Shown: in pieces, positions 40,711 through 51,117 of the stretch | Numbering within the stretch: the stretch's first letter is position 1 | How the letters are laid out: the number at the start of each line of letters is the position of its first letter | Assembly (NCBI GenBank): GCA_009785215.1 | Contig: WQWU01000003.1 | Coordinates: 17,680 to 81,679 of the forward strand | Length of the DNA stretch: 64,000 nt | Reading direction: 5' to 3' | From: Treponema sp. | GTDB lineage: Bacteria; Spirochaetota; Spirochaetia; Treponematales; Breznakiellaceae | Position numbers and translations under genes: made by a program | The notes under the pieces: model-generated | Database searches by the model: none | Seen by the model: only the letters and a program-made list of their open reading frames with translations | What the model was told of the DNA's origin: nothing

Positions 40711-42543
40711 TTAATTTGACACTATGTGCTGAAATCCCAGAGTACGGACTGCAGTTTCATAATCCTGCTTGGCAAAATACCCCTGAAATATTATTGCCGA
40801 TGCCGAAGATGCTCTCCAAACCTGAAAGCTTGATGCTTCGATAATAACTGTAACTACAATTTGCTCATCAGGATTTGTACTGTTATACGGAGCAAAGGCA
40901 GTAAACCATGAATGCCACCTGTCTACAAGCCCAATTTCCGCGGTTCCTGTTTTTCCCGCAATTTGCACTGTTCTTATATTTAACGGATACTGCGCTGTTC
41001 CATGACTTACAACGCTTCTCATATCCTGCCGTACAGTTTCAAAAATGGAATGAGGTATATCGCTTTTGTGCAAGATTTCCGGTTCTGTTATTTGTATTAT
41101 AGCGTTTGTATCAGGATCGCGAACTTCTTTTAATACATGAGGTTTATAAATCACTCCGTTATTTACAATCATGCTGACCATATTGCACATTTGAAGAGGC
41201 GTAACCAGTGTATACCCCTGCCCAATAGACATATTCATTGTATCGCCCAAAACCCATCTTTCATGAAAACGTCTTTCTTTCCATTGAGGCGTTGGAATAA
41301 AACCTGTTATTTCTCCCGGCAGATCAATTCCCGTTATTTCTCCGTAACCGTAATTTCTTGCATAGTTAACGATTCTTTCTACGCCAACATTATCTCTGCC
41401 AATCGTCATATAATAAATATTGCATGATTGCCTTAGGGCTCCCGCTAAATTTAATCTTCCGTGTCCTGTTCTAAGATGACAGTGCCAGTCCCTGTTTCCG
41501 TACCTTATAACACCCTGACATAATACATTCTGTTCAGGCGGAAATGTATTCTCTCTTAAAATTGCAGTAGACAATATCATTTTAAAAGTTGAAGCCGGAG
41601 GATAACTTGACTGAATAGCGCGGTTTAAAAACGGCTTGTTCGGATCATCTGCGAGAATTCTAAAATTGGAAATATTTCCGTCTGTAAAAATATTTGGGTC
41701 ATACCACGGATAGGAAACCATTGCAAGTATTTCCCCTGTTGATGGTTTCATAACAATGGCAGATCCTATCTGAGGACCTATCGCTTTCTCTGCAAGAAGC
41801 TGAAGGTCTGCATCTATTGTAAGTACCAGGTTTTTTCCCATCTCAGGAAGTGTTCTTATAATGTTTTCCTGCCCTGCGATACGCCTGCCCCTTGAATCTA
41901 CTGTTCTTGTTTCCCATCCTTCTTTTCCGCGCAAAAGCTCGTCATATTGCCTTTCAATACCGGATTTACCTATAACATCTCCCTGCTGATAGCCTAAATT
42001 GTAAAGTGTGGTAAGTTCATCACGGGTAATGTCTCCTACATAGCCAAGTATATGGGAAAGGCTTCCTACGTTAACATAATTGCGAATTGCCTTGATGTGC
42101 CAGGTTATACCGGGCAGCACGTCTTTTCTTTCTGCAAGAGATGCAATGGAAGAAAACGTTACGTTAGACGCAATTTCTACAGGCTGGTAAAGCTGAAAAT
42201 ACTGGCTTGGAAGTTTAGATCTTATCTCATCCTGCGAGATTCCCAATATCTGTGAAACAGAAGCAATTACTTCATCCATTTTTCCGCGCGGAACTTCCGC
42301 AGGCGTAATTGTAACTGCATAAGAATCCCTGTTAATTACAAGAGGACGCGTAATATTGCGATCGTATATTTCTCCCCTTTGCGTTGGAATAATATATGTT
42401 CTTCGTGAAATATCCTGCGCTCTTGTAAGATATATTTCACCGGAAAGTATTTGCATGCTAAAAAGCCTTATTACATAAGTAAAGACAACAATAAAAAAGA
42501 GAATCCGAAAAACAATTATGCGGCTTCCCTGATTATCAATCAT
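40711..42543 (-). CDS. mrdA: Penicillin-binding protein 2 (transpeptidase)
   Basis: The 610-residue protein has an N-terminal membrane anchor, a dimerisation domain and a transpeptidase domain. Catalytic motifs are SxxK in PPASTFKMI, SxN in RQSCNIYYM and KTG in AGKTGTAEIG. PBP2 cross-links side-wall peptidoglycan together with RodA and MreBCD. The stop codon is 15 bases upstream of the rodA start. Its start lies 2 bases after the mreD stop. Confidence 0.95.
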   Translation of the reverse strand: MIDNQGSRIIVFRILFFIVVFTYVIRLFSMQILSGEIYLTRAQDISRRTYIIPTQRGEIYDRNITRPLVINRDSYAVTITPAEVPRGKMDEVIASVSQILGISQDEIRSKLPSQYFQLYQPVEIASNVTFSSIASLAERKDVLPGITWHIKAIRNYVNVGSLSHILGYVGDITRDELTTLYNLGYQQGDVIGKSGIERQYDELLRGKEGWETRTVDSRGRRIAGQENIIRTLPEMGKNLVLTIDADLQLLAEKAIGPQIGSAIVMKPSTGEILAMVSYPWYDPNIFTDGNISNFRILADDPNKPFLNRAIQSSYPPASTFKMILSTAILRENTFPPEQNVLCQGVIRYGNRDWHCHLRTGHGRLNLAGALRQSCNIYYMTIGRDNVGVERIVNYARNYGYGEITGIDLPGEITGFIPTPQWKERRFHERWVLGDTMNMSIGQGYTLVTPLQMCNMVSMIVNNGVIYKPHVLKEVRDPDTNAIIQITEPEILHKSDIPHSIFETVRQDMRSVVSHGTAQYPLNIRTVQIAGKTGTAEIGLVDRWHSWFTAFAPYNSTNPDEQIVVTVIIEASSFQVWRASSASAIIFQGYFAKQDYETAVRTLGFQHIVSN

Positions 42544-42545
42544 TA

Positions 42546-43046
42546 TTATCTCCGCCCTGCCATTATGGGCTTAAAGTTTTTTAACAGGAAAAATAATCCG
42601 GGCGCTAACAATGAATTTAAACCTAACTGTATCCAGAAAGCAGATGTAGTTAATGAATAAGCCGGAACAGCAGATCCCATAATGAGATGAAGTATAAAAA
42701 CTATCAATGCTTTTATTAATGTTGCAGATGCGCATAAAACAACCGGCATAATAAATATATCAAGAAATAAAGCGCCTTTAAAAAGACCTGCAAGCGCGCC
42801 TATCAGCGTGCGGACAAGACAATTCATTCCAAGCGGAGATGCTGATAAAAAATCAAGTAAAACTCCTGAGAAAAAACCCGACACCTGTCCTGTCATGGTT
42901 CCGTTAACATAAGCAGAAAATACAAGAATGCATAAAGCAAGATCCGGTACCACCTTTAAAAAAGGTATATAGCCAAGAATAGTGGATTGTAAAATTCCCG
43001 CAATTATGCAGAACAACACTGTCCAAATTGTACATCTAATCATCAA
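42546..43046 (-). CDS. mreD: Rod shape-determining protein MreD
   Basis: The 166-residue, very hydrophobic protein has five to six membrane segments (TVLFCIIAGILQSTILGYI, PDLALCILVFSAYVNG). The segment FFSGVLLDFLSASPLGMNCL is typical of MreD. It links MreC to the cytoplasmic machinery. Its start overlaps the mreC stop by 11 bases. MreD diverges strongly between phyla, so the call leans on position between mreC and mrdA. Confidence 0.88.
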   Translation of the reverse strand: MMIRCTIWTVLFCIIAGILQSTILGYIPFLKVVPDLALCILVFSAYVNGTMTGQVSGFFSGVLLDFLSASPLGMNCLVRTLIGALAGLFKGALFLDIFIMPVVLCASATLIKALIVFILHLIMGSAVPAYSLTTSAFWIQLGLNSLLAPGLFFLLKNFKPIMAGRR

Positions 43047-43941
43047 TTTTTCCTGTATCTTCTGAATTTTCTACTTCAATAACAAAAATATATTCCAATC
43101 TGGAAAAATCTATCATTGGAACAATATCAACTTCCAGAGTTGTTTCATATTCAAGAACATTAACAGCGCTGACACGTCCTATATTTATTCCTGCAGGATA
43201 TATACCGCCCATGCCGCTTGTAACAACTATATCTCCGATATTGATATCCTCTCTCGCGCGCCTTGGAACAAAACGCATTAAAATAGGAACATCTGAACTT
43301 CCCTGCCCTTCTACAATACCTTCAAAACGGGAAACAGAAAACCTGCATGACACTTGCGAGTTAATGTCAAAAACAGGCATAACAAGACTTTCAAAAACTC
43401 CTGTCTGAATAACTTTTCCTACCAAAGCCTGAACTCCGTTTTGCCATGCGACAACCGGCATATTATTTGATACTCCGGAATAACTACCCTTGTTAATTAC
43501 TACAGCGGAAAATAAATTATCCGGATCACGTCCCGAAATTTGCGCGGGGATTCGCCTGTAACGCAGAGACCTTGAAAAATCAAGCTGTTCTTTTAAACGT
43601 ATATTTTCCTGATAAATTTCCGCATTGCTGCGTTCCATATCTTCAAAACGATCGAGCTGCCTTAAAAGATCCGCGTGTTCTTTTCTTAAATTTGAAAGTT
43701 CAGAAATACTTAAAACAGTTCTGGAAATAAAAGAAGTAAATTCATATATACCTCCCCTAACCCCTGAAAAAAATGATAACCCTACATTTTTAACATCAAA
43801 AATAAAACTTCTGCTTGACAGTAAAAGCATAATCGAAGAAAGCAGCACAAGCAATACAAAAACAAAGACAGTTATATTTATTTGAGCTCCCGGTAATTTT
43901 CCGCCTCTTCGCGTTAATTTACCAAAGAATCTTCGCTGCAT
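43036..43941 (-). CDS. mreC: Rod shape-determining protein MreC
   Basis: The 301-residue protein has one N-terminal membrane segment (ITVFVFVLLVLLSSIMLLLS), a coiled coil (residues about 75-115), and a C-terminal beta domain with VISGMGGIYPAGINIGRV-like sequence (VVTSGMGGIYPAGINIGRV). MreC joins MreB, MreD, PBP2 and RodA in the elongasome. The gene order mreB-mreC-mreD-mrdA-rodA is the standard one. Confidence 0.93.
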   Translation of the reverse strand: MQRRFFGKLTRRGGKLPGAQINITVFVFVLLVLLSSIMLLLSSRSFIFDVKNVGLSFFSGVRGGIYEFTSFISRTVLSISELSNLRKEHADLLRQLDRFEDMERSNAEIYQENIRLKEQLDFSRSLRYRRIPAQISGRDPDNLFSAVVINKGSYSGVSNNMPVVAWQNGVQALVGKVIQTGVFESLVMPVFDINSQVSCRFSVSRFEGIVEGQGSSDVPILMRFVPRRAREDINIGDIVVTSGMGGIYPAGINIGRVSAVNVLEYETTLEVDIVPMIDFSRLEYIFVIEVENSEDTGKIDD

Positions 43942-43946
43942 AAATA

Positions 43947-44975
43947 TTACCCGTTTAATCTGTCATAGATATTTTTAGTAAGGTCTGCGCCTTTTATATA
44001 TTCAAAATATTTACCTGCTCCCAGGGCTACGCAAATTTCCGGGTTTTCCGCAATAATTGCGGGAACCCCTGTTTCCTTTACGATAAGCTTGTCAAAACCT
44101 TTTAAAAGGGAGCCTCCGCCTGTTAGTACAATTCCGCGATCTACAATGTCGGCAGCAAGTTCAGGCGGCGTTTTTCCCAAAACCAGTTTTATCTCATCTA
44201 TGATTGACGTAATTGGATCTTTAAGAGCCTCCCTTACTTCGACGGAGTCTATCTCTAACCTTCGCGGCAATCCTGTAATTGCGTCATTTCCTTTTACTTC
44301 AAGTTTTTCTATTGTCTTATCCGGAAAAGCATTGCCTATTTCTATTTTAAGTTTTTCAGCCATCTGCTCTCCGACAATAAGGTTATGAACGCTGCGGATA
44401 TGTTTAATAATTGATTCATCAAATTCATCGCCGCCTACGCGGATTGCCCTTGTAACTACCATTCCACCAAGCGAGATAACAGAAATTTCTGTTGTGCCTC
44501 CTCCAATATCACAAATCATGTGACCTGCGGGCTCTCTTATCGGAATATCAGCGCCGATTGCGGCTGCCAAACTTTCATCTATGATGTGAACTTCTCTTGC
44601 TCCTGATTTATACGCGCTTTCTTCTACAGCGCGTCTTTCAACATCTGTTATGCATGAAGGAACGCCTATTACCATTCTTGGTTTTAAAAATCTATAGCGG
44701 GGATAAACACGGTAAATAAAATAACGAATCATTTTTTCTGTTGATTCGATATCCGCTATTACCCCGTCACGCATCGGTCTTATGGCGATTATATTTTCCG
44801 GCGTTTTCCAGAGCATTCGTTTTGCATCCTGTCCTACCGCAACAATTCTTTTTGTACCGCGTTCAACAGCAACAACCGATGGTTCATTTAAAACAATACC
44901 CTTACTCTTGATATAGATAAGCGTATTGCAGGTTCCTAAATCAATGCCAAAATCTGACGATAAGTTGCTAAACAT
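43947..44975 (-). CDS. mreB: Actin-like rod shape protein MreB
   Basis: The 342-residue protein begins [20 protein letters not shown] (phosphate 1) and has [19 protein letters not shown] (phosphate 2) and [16 protein letters not shown] (adenosine site). MreB filaments guide cell-wall synthesis. It lies 5 bases before mreC and 24 bases after a TPR protein gene. The length is standard. Confidence 0.97.
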   Translation of the reverse strand: MFSNLSSDFGIDLGTCNTLIYIKSKGIVLNEPSVVAVERGTKRIVAVGQDAKRMLWKTPENIIAIRPMRDGVIADIESTEKMIRYFIYRVYPRYRFLKPRMVIGVPSCITDVERRAVEESAYKSGAREVHIIDESLAAAIGADIPIREPAGHMICDIGGGTTEISVISLGGMVVTRAIRVGGDEFDESIIKHIRSVHNLIVGEQMAEKLKIEIGNAFPDKTIEKLEVKGNDAITGLPRRLEIDSVEVREALKDPITSIIDEIKLVLGKTPPELAADIVDRGIVLTGGGSLLKGFDKLIVKETGVPAIIAENPEICVALGAGKYFEYIKGADLTKNIYDRLNG

Positions 44976-44999
44976 GCACCCTCCGAATAAATATATATT

Positions 45000-45926
45000 T
45001 TAAAGCCGAGCTCTTGCCCTTGCATGAGTCGGATCCAGTCTAAATGCTTCTCTCCATTGAGAACGCGCCCTTGTATTATCACCCTGCTGACTGTAAAGTA
45101 CGCCTAACTGATAACGAGTTTCGGCATTTTCTCCAATTACGCCCAGTATCACAGAATATTGATTTTCTGCTTTTTCAAAATCTTTTGTGTTTCTGTAAAT
45201 TTCGGCTAACATATACCGCGCAAAAACTTTAGCTTTTGAATCTTCGGAATTATCAATACAATTCTGCAAATAACTCATTGCCATATTGTATTCTTCCATT
45301 TCCATGTATGATCTTGCAATTGACAATAAAATATTATCTGACGGTTTTTGTCCCGCAGCAAATACACGGGAAAAAGCTTCTACACTGCTTCTGTAATCGC
45401 CGTATTCTGCATAGGAAAGACCTAAATATTCAGGAATATCAGCGGCTTTGTATGAAAGTTTATCTGCCATTTCTAGAAATTTAACAGACAGATCCGCATA
45501 TTCTCTGCCTTTTTGTCTGTAAGCTTTTCCCAAAACATAATAAACGCTTGCATCATTTGAATTTTGAATGAGAGCTTTACGCAATGAAAAAATACATTCG
45601 TCTATATAGTAAAGCATACTTTGATAATTAATTTGAGAAATACCAAGCTGATATGCAGAAAAACCATTAACTGTTAGAAATAAATAATCAACAGGTTTAT
45701 TAATAAGCAGATTTTTTGTTATTTCGTACGCGCGTTCATAATCCGCATCTGCCCAGACACGATAAAGCTCTCTTTTTTCGTTGCTTATACCGCTTCTGGC
45801 GCGGGAAATACCAAAAATGGAGCCAATTATCACCAATAAAGTAATAATAATTAACCCAGCAACGCGAATTTTCTTGAGAATATATACATGCCTTCCATAA
45901 TGGGACTGTTTGCTGCTATTAAACAT
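45000..45926 (-). CDS. Membrane-anchored TPR protein, first gene of the mre cluster
   Basis: The 308-residue protein has one N-terminal membrane segment (VAGLIIITLLVIIGSIF) and then at least four TPR units (ALIQNSNDASVYYVLGKAYR, AENQYSVILGVIGENAETRY and SQWREAFRLDPTHARARAR). The open frame begins at a TTG at 45968, but that TTG is the start of TTGACA in a promoter, so I place the start at the ATG at 45926, just before MFNSSKQ. The function is unknown. It could scaffold the elongation machinery, given its place before mreB. Confidence 0.8.
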   Translation of the reverse strand: MFNSSKQSHYGRHVYILKKIRVAGLIIITLLVIIGSIFGISRARSGISNEKRELYRVWADADYERAYEITKNLLINKPVDYLFLTVNGFSAYQLGISQINYQSMLYYIDECIFSLRKALIQNSNDASVYYVLGKAYRQKGREYADLSVKFLEMADKLSYKAADIPEYLGLSYAEYGDYRSSVEAFSRVFAAGQKPSDNILLSIARSYMEMEEYNMAMSYLQNCIDNSEDSKAKVFARYMLAEIYRNTKDFEKAENQYSVILGVIGENAETRYQLGVLYSQQGDNTRARSQWREAFRLDPTHARARARL

Positions 45927-45939
45927 CTTATTAAATGGA

Positions 45940-45968
45940 ATTCTATAGAATAAAACGTTTAGTGTCAA
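45940..45968 (-). promoter_or_regulatory. Promoter of the TPR-mreBCD-mrdA-rodA operon
   Basis: On the minus strand TTGACA (45968-45963) is followed after 17 bases by TAGAAT (45945-45940). The first ATG downstream is at 45926, so the leader would be only about 7 bases. Confidence 0.7.
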
Positions 45969-45987
45969 TTATTTTCTATAAATTTGC

Positions 45988-46017
45988 TTGAAAATCATGT
46001 AAAAAAAGACGTATAAT
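45988..46017 (+). promoter_or_regulatory. Promoter of the RNase P RNA gene
   Basis: TTGAAA (45988-45993), 18 bases, TATAAT (46012-46017). Transcription would begin near 46025, which is exactly the 5' end expected from RNA pairing. It is back to back with the mre operon promoter. Confidence 0.8.
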
Positions 46018-46024
46018 GGGTTAG

Positions 46025-46530
46025 CGATGAACCAGGCTGCCGCCTGACTTGTAAATTTTACGAGCCGGGAGGAAAGTCCGGGCTCCGCAGGGCATGATGC
46101 CGGGTAACCCCCGGACCCGTTTAACGGCGGGATAGACAGCGCCACAGAAAAAATACCGCCCGACCACTTAAACACTTAAAAATGTACATTTTTGAGTGTT
46201 TAAATGGTCGGGTAAGGGTGAAAAGGCGGGGTAAGAGCCCACCTCGGCGGCGGCAACGCCGCCGGTAAGATCGGTTGAACCAGTGCGGCTTGCCGTTTTG
46301 GCGCAGCCGAAACGGCAAGCCTCATCAGGAGCAAAGTCAAATAAGCGCACGGCTGCCCGCCGGTATGCGCGGGTAGACTGCTAAAAATAGCTGGAAACAG
46401 CCCTTTTAGACAGATGGCAGCAGTGAGTGTCCATTTTTGGATGAATTCATTTGGGGTTTTGCTCTGCAAAACCCCAAGCTAATACAGCCGAAAGGCTGTA
46501 TTAGCACAGAACCCGGCTTACGGTTCATCG
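46025..46530 (+). ncRNA. rnpB: RNase P RNA (bacterial type A), enlarged
   Basis: The 5' end CGATGAACC pairs with GGTTCATCG at the 3' end (P1). The conserved core is present: GAGGAAAGTCCGGGCTCC, GGTAACCCCCGG, ACAGAAAAAATACCGCC, GGTAAGGGTGAAAAGG, GGAGCAAAGTCAAATA and CACAGAACCCGGCTTAC. It matures the 5' ends of tRNAs. At about 506 bases it is longer than the usual 350-420. The extra length is in a 54-base near-perfect hairpin in the P12 position (46159-46212) and two 3' hairpins (46451-46477, 46478-46505). A run of eight T at 46533-46540 probably ends transcription. Confidence 0.95.
46159..46212 (+). repeat. Near-perfect palindrome inside rnpB (P12 tip)
   Basis: CCCGACCACTTAAACACTT pairs with its complement ending AAATGGTCGGG with only one mismatch and one G-T pair over 26 bp. 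Its end word, GACCACT, is shared with the palindrome at 62232-62297, which lies inside another repeat. It may be an inserted palindromic element tolerated in a variable helix. Confidence 0.7.
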
Positions 46531-46538
46531 TGTTTTTT

Positions 46539-47387
46539 TTAATTATCGCTCTCTGAATCGATATTTACGATTTCTTCCTCTTCGTCGTCGTCTTCGTATT
46601 CATCTTCTTCGATATCGTCAAGGTCCGAAAGAGCGCCTGTGTCTTCTGTGTTAAAGAAATCTTCTTCGCCTTCGGCTGATTCTTCGTAATACAGAATACG
46701 CGAGCAATACGGACAGAAAATAAACTCTTCTCCTATGCGTACTTCGTTGGCAAACTGGACAGGAAGGATCATGTGGCAGCCCATACATACATTTCCCTTG
46801 ATGGCTACAATGCCAATGCCCATTTTATTTCTTATAATTCTTTCAAATTTAAAAACAACTTCCGGGTCGAGGTTTTCTGTAAGTTTAGTTTCTTTTTTGC
46901 GAAGAACTTCCAGCTGTTTTTGTTTGTCATTAATTTCTGCTTCTATTTTTTTTCTGCGTTCTTCCAGCTCTTTTTCCTGCTGTTCAATCATGGCAGTTTG
47001 TTCTTTAATTTTACCGTCAAGTTCAAAAAGAAGCTTTTCTTTTTGCTGTAAATCCTTGCGGTACTGGGTTTCCTTTTCTGTAAGCTCTTTTATAACTTTT
47101 TCCAGAATTTCAAATTCTCTCTGAGGAATTGCATGCTCTGTATTTTTTTCGTTTCTCTCCCTTAAAGCTTCTGTTTCAAAAAGTTTGTTTTTAAGATCGA
47201 TTTCTTCTGCCTTGGTTCTTTCATAGTCAGCGTTTCTTTCTATAAAAGTTTTCTTTAATCTGCTTAAAAGTTCTTCCTGAGTTCCCAAAAGTTTAGGAAT
47301 TTCCTGAATACTTTTATTCAGCCCGATTTTTTCATAAATGATTTCCTGTAAATCCCTTAGTTTTTCCAAATCATTTTCAGTTACCAT
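46539..47387 (-). CDS. Coiled-coil protein with C-terminal zinc ribbon
   Basis: The 282-residue protein has a long coiled coil (residues about 40-180, rich in Glu, Lys, Leu), then a C4 zinc ribbon made of VCMGCHMIL and FCPYCSRIL, and a very acidic C-terminal tail (YEDDDEEEEIV). Proteins of this C4-type zinc-ribbon family are widespread, often beside rpoD/dnaG, and are of uncertain function; some have been proposed to bind nucleic acids. It lies 17 bases downstream of rpoD. Its stop codon is at the end of the rnpB terminator. Confidence 0.82.
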   Translation of the reverse strand: MVTENDLEKLRDLQEIIYEKIGLNKSIQEIPKLLGTQEELLSRLKKTFIERNADYERTKAEEIDLKNKLFETEALRERNEKNTEHAIPQREFEILEKVIKELTEKETQYRKDLQQKEKLLFELDGKIKEQTAMIEQQEKELEERRKKIEAEINDKQKQLEVLRKKETKLTENLDPEVVFKFERIIRNKMGIGIVAIKGNVCMGCHMILPVQFANEVRIGEEFIFCPYCSRILYYEESAEGEEDFFNTEDTGALSDLDDIEEDEYEDDDEEEEIVNIDSESDN

Positions 47388-47404
47388 ATTGTCCCTCCGT
47401 AAAA

Positions 47405-49294
47405 TTAATGGTCTAAATAATCTTTAAGCCTGCGGCTCCTTTTCGGATGCCTCAGGCGGCGCAGCGCTTTTGCTTCTATCTGTCTTATTCTTTCACGTGT
47501 TACGCTAAAGAACAAGCCCACCTCTTCCAGTGTCAGCGAGTAATTGTTATCAAGCCCAAAGCGCATTTTTAAAACTTCCTGTTCGCGGGCAGGAAGCGTA
47601 GAAAGCACGCTCTCTATCTGTTCTTTAAGAACTTTAAATGCTGTCTGGTTTGCAGGATTTTCAACATCTTTGTCTTCGATAAAGTCGCCCAAAAGCGAAT
47701 CTTCTTCTTCGCCTATCGGTGTCTCAAGACTGATGGGTTCACGCGCGACATTTTTAACATTTTTTACTTTTATTGTAGGCCATCCCAGTTTTTCAGCTAT
47801 TTCTTCATCTGTAGGTTCACGTCCCAATGTCTGCAAGAGCTGTCTTGATTCACGCACCACTTTGTTTATTTGCTCTATCATGTGAACAGGAACCCTTATG
47901 GTCCTTGCCTGATCCGAAATTGAACGTGTGATAGCCTGCCTGATCCACCATGTAGCATAGGTAGAAAATTTAAAACCTTTTTGATATTCAAATTTTTCTA
48001 CAGCTTTAATAAGTCCGATATTTCCTTCCTGAACAAGATCAAAGAAATGAAGGCCTCTGTTTGTATATTTTTTTGCAATAGATACAACAAGGCGCAAATT
48101 TGCCCTTATAAGCTTGTCCTTAGCGTTTTTCATCATAATGCGTCCGCTGGAAATTTCATCCGCATTAATGGTGATATTGTTTATATTTTCGATTGATTCT
48201 TCGAATTCTTCCGCAAGGAATTTCAAGTTTTTGTCAGTAACCTGTATCTGGCTTATTTTTTCCTTAATTTCATCTGCGCAAAGCCCTAAATCATTTTCAA
48301 GGCGCTGCCTTTCTTCCTTGATAGTTAAAAGACGTCCCAATGTACGAAGTTCCTTTAAAGAATCTATTTTTAAATGTTTTTCCAGTTTTTCCTTTTCTTT
48401 GTTAAAAAGCTTTATCTTTTTTGAAGCCTGTATAAATTTTTCAGAGAATGCATGTATTTCATCCGGATGAATTTGCGTATTTTTTATTGCTTTCATTATT
48501 TTGCTTCTTATTGTGATACATTCTTTATTATTAAAATAATCATCATCTTTGGAAATAAGAAGTTTTTTTAGCTCTATATAATTTTTTAAATCACCCTGAA
48601 TTGTGCGCAATGTTTCTCTGTAAAATTGATTTAACCTGCGGTATTCGGACATGTGATCTGTCATTTCCTTTTTGGAAAGATTAAGTTCACGCAAATCTTT
48701 TTTGGAAAATGTTTTTTGCGCTATGTTATAAAATTCCGGTATTATCATGCCGGATTTTTTTATTACTTTTATTACGGTTTTTTCGCCTTCTTCCATTTGT
48801 TTGGAAAGTTCAATTTCCTGTTCCGCGGTTAAAAGATGTTCTTTTCCTATTTCGCGCAAATAAAGCCTTATAGGATCGTCTACCAGAGAGGAATCCTTGT
48901 CTGTGCTCCCTTGCGCCCTTTTTTTAGCGTTTTCCTGCTGTTTGGAGCTTCCGTTTTCTTCGTCTTCCGAAGAACTGTCTTCTTCTACCAGCTGTACATT
49001 ATGTCTTTCCAGAAGCGCAAGAACAGGTTCGATTCTTTCCGGGCTGTTAATAATATCCTCGGGAAGAAAATCTGAAAGTTCATCATAGGAAAGGGATTTT
49101 TTAATTTTAGCGTATTCAAGCAATTTATTAATTGCAGGATCCATTATCGCAGGATCAAAGAGCGGATCCAGCGCAGATAATACCGGAACAATAACTTCAG
49201 GCGGACGTTTAACAGGTTTGTATGCTGTTTTTTTTACAAAGTGTTTTAAAAGCGGCGATACTTTTTTACATTTTAAACGAATATTATTTAACAT
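47405..49294 (-). CDS. rpoD: Primary sigma factor RpoD (sigma-70)
   Basis: The 629-residue protein has region 1.1-like sequence at the N-terminus, region 1.2 ([20 protein letters not shown]), a large non-conserved insert, region 2 ([20 protein letters not shown] and [18 protein letters not shown]), region 3 and region 4 ([20 protein letters not shown]). It directs RNA polymerase to housekeeping promoters, consistent with the TTGACA/TATAAT sites seen in this window. It follows dnaG by 24 bases. Confidence 0.96.
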   Translation of the reverse strand: MLNNIRLKCKKVSPLLKHFVKKTAYKPVKRPPEVIVPVLSALDPLFDPAIMDPAINKLLEYAKIKKSLSYDELSDFLPEDIINSPERIEPVLALLERHNVQLVEEDSSSEDEENGSSKQQENAKKRAQGSTDKDSSLVDDPIRLYLREIGKEHLLTAEQEIELSKQMEEGEKTVIKVIKKSGMIIPEFYNIAQKTFSKKDLRELNLSKKEMTDHMSEYRRLNQFYRETLRTIQGDLKNYIELKKLLISKDDDYFNNKECITIRSKIMKAIKNTQIHPDEIHAFSEKFIQASKKIKLFNKEKEKLEKHLKIDSLKELRTLGRLLTIKEERQRLENDLGLCADEIKEKISQIQVTDKNLKFLAEEFEESIENINNITINADEISSGRIMMKNAKDKLIRANLRLVVSIAKKYTNRGLHFFDLVQEGNIGLIKAVEKFEYQKGFKFSTYATWWIRQAITRSISDQARTIRVPVHMIEQINKVVRESRQLLQTLGREPTDEEIAEKLGWPTIKVKNVKNVAREPISLETPIGEEEDSLLGDFIEDKDVENPANQTAFKVLKEQIESVLSTLPAREQEVLKMRFGLDNNYSLTLEEVGLFFSVTRERIRQIEAKALRRLRHPKRSRRLKDYLDH

Positions 49295-49317
49295 AAATTA
49301 TTATCCTTGTCTTTTCC

Positions 49318-51117
49318 TTAATCGAATTGCCGAATTTGGGTATCAAGCAGCTTTTTTTCTTCAAGCAGCTCGTCTATTAACACCAAATTAACATCATTAT
49401 GCGCGCGTTCTATTTCACGCATTTGCGCATTTATCTCCGTCAGCCTTTTTTCCAGTCTTTTTTTCCTGATTTTTTTTATTCCATCCTCCATTAACCGGCG
49501 GGCAAAATTGCCCTTATATTCACCTGATGTTCCCCTGTCTGCGACAAAGTTGCGCAAATTATCGTCCTTTATTCTTGAGAGCAATGCATCAATTCCGTTT
49601 TCATCGTGCGTAAAACACTCTTCCAGCGCAATAAAGATTTCCTTTGCGGCTCTGTCTTCTATCTCCTTAATTTCCAAAGCGCTGCGGAAATCCGTGTACA
49701 GTTCCATATTTACCGCTACAATCGTAAGCAGGCTTAACTCCGCGTTTCTGCGGATATGTATCAGCGCCTCCTGCTGTTTTTCGTCCGTTTTCCGGGAAAA
49801 ACTTTTTGATTTCCAGTCTGAATAATCCTTTATTACCGCCGCTCTCTCAATTTTAAAAGAATCGGCAATACGGGTAAAACAATCCGCACGGTCTACTTCC
49901 GAAGCCAATGCCTCCAAATAGGGAAACATATACCCTGCGTTGATACCACCCCCAGCCTTTGAGCGGGAAATAAGGTACTCAAAGTCATTTATAATGAATT
50001 TTAAAATATTTTTCAATATCTCTGGGCCGAATTTTTGCAGAATTTCCGCAGGATCCTTGAAATTTTCAGTTTTTCCGGAAATTTCGTTTTTTAGCCCTTC
50101 CTGAAGATTAACCAAAAAGCAGGAAATTCCGTTTTTACGGCAGGTAATTATCGCCTTGTAAGCAGCTTTTATACCAGCCTCATCATTATCAAAAATAAGG
50201 ATTGCCTTTTCTGCCCAGCGCCGCAGCCAGGTTGCCTGTTCATCCGTAAAAGCGGTTCCAAGGGGAGCTACTGCATTTGTAATTCCAGCCTGATGCAGGG
50301 CAATTACGTCAAAATAGCCTTCAGCGAGGTAGACTGTTTTACTCTGCCTCATTGCGTCCTTCGCAAGTTCTATGGCAAAGAGGGTTTGTCCTTTTTTATA
50401 AATTTCTGTTTCCGGGGAGTTTATGTATTTGGGATTTTCATCTGTAAGCGCCCTGCCTCCGAAAGCGACTATCCTTCCCTGCCTGTCCGTTATGGGAAAC
50501 ATTAACCTTCCGGAAAACAGGGGAAGTCTTTTATATTTACTGGAAAACAAACCTGACTTTTCCAAAAAATCATCTGAATAACCTTTTTGTTTTAAAAAAC
50601 CAAATAAAAAATCACGATTGGAAGGCGCGTATCCCAATTGAAATAATTTGATCATTTCAGCTGTTATACCTCTGTCCAGGATGTATTTTAAAGCGCCTTC
50701 TCCTTCCTGTTTTTCATTTAAAAAATGTACAAAAGTGTTTGTTGTTCTTTTATACAATTCCCAAAGCTGCTCTTTGTTCGATTCATCATGTTCATTTAAT
50801 CCTGATTTTTCATCGTATTGAATTTCTATACCCATCTTGCGGGCGATTGATTTAATTGCTTCAGGATAGCTAAGATTATCAATTTCCATTACAAAACTTA
50901 TTACGCTTCCGCCTTTTTGACAGCCAAAGCAATGGTACATTTTTAAATCCGGATCAACTTTAAAAGACGGAGTTTTTTCCTGACCGCCGCCGTGAAAGGG
51001 ACATCTTCCCCACCACCTTCCGCCTTTATTTTCCAGGCGTACATAATCTCCTACAACCGTTATTGCGTCAAGACGGCTGTTAACTTCCGCAATTGTTGCT
51101 TTTGATATTAACGCCAT
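49318..51117 (-). CDS. dnaG: DNA primase DnaG
   Basis: The 599-residue protein has the CHC2 zinc site Cys39, His42, Cys63, Cys66, a TOPRIM core with VYLAEGYFDVIALHQAG and LIFDNDEAGI, and a C-terminal helicase-interaction region. It makes RNA primers for replication. It overlaps the mltG stop by 10 bases. The dnaG-rpoD pair is the classic macromolecular-synthesis arrangement, here without rpsU. Confidence 0.96.
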   Translation of the reverse strand: MALISKATIAEVNSRLDAITVVGDYVRLENKGGRWWGRCPFHGGGQEKTPSFKVDPDLKMYHCFGCQKGGSVISFVMEIDNLSYPEAIKSIARKMGIEIQYDEKSGLNEHDESNKEQLWELYKRTTNTFVHFLNEKQEGEGALKYILDRGITAEMIKLFQLGYAPSNRDFLFGFLKQKGYSDDFLEKSGLFSSKYKRLPLFSGRLMFPITDRQGRIVAFGGRALTDENPKYINSPETEIYKKGQTLFAIELAKDAMRQSKTVYLAEGYFDVIALHQAGITNAVAPLGTAFTDEQATWLRRWAEKAILIFDNDEAGIKAAYKAIITCRKNGISCFLVNLQEGLKNEISGKTENFKDPAEILQKFGPEILKNILKFIINDFEYLISRSKAGGGINAGYMFPYLEALASEVDRADCFTRIADSFKIERAAVIKDYSDWKSKSFSRKTDEKQQEALIHIRRNAELSLLTIVAVNMELYTDFRSALEIKEIEDRAAKEIFIALEECFTHDENGIDALLSRIKDDNLRNFVADRGTSGEYKGNFARRLMEDGIKKIRKKRLEKRLTEINAQMREIERAHNDVNLVLIDELLEEKKLLDTQIRQFD

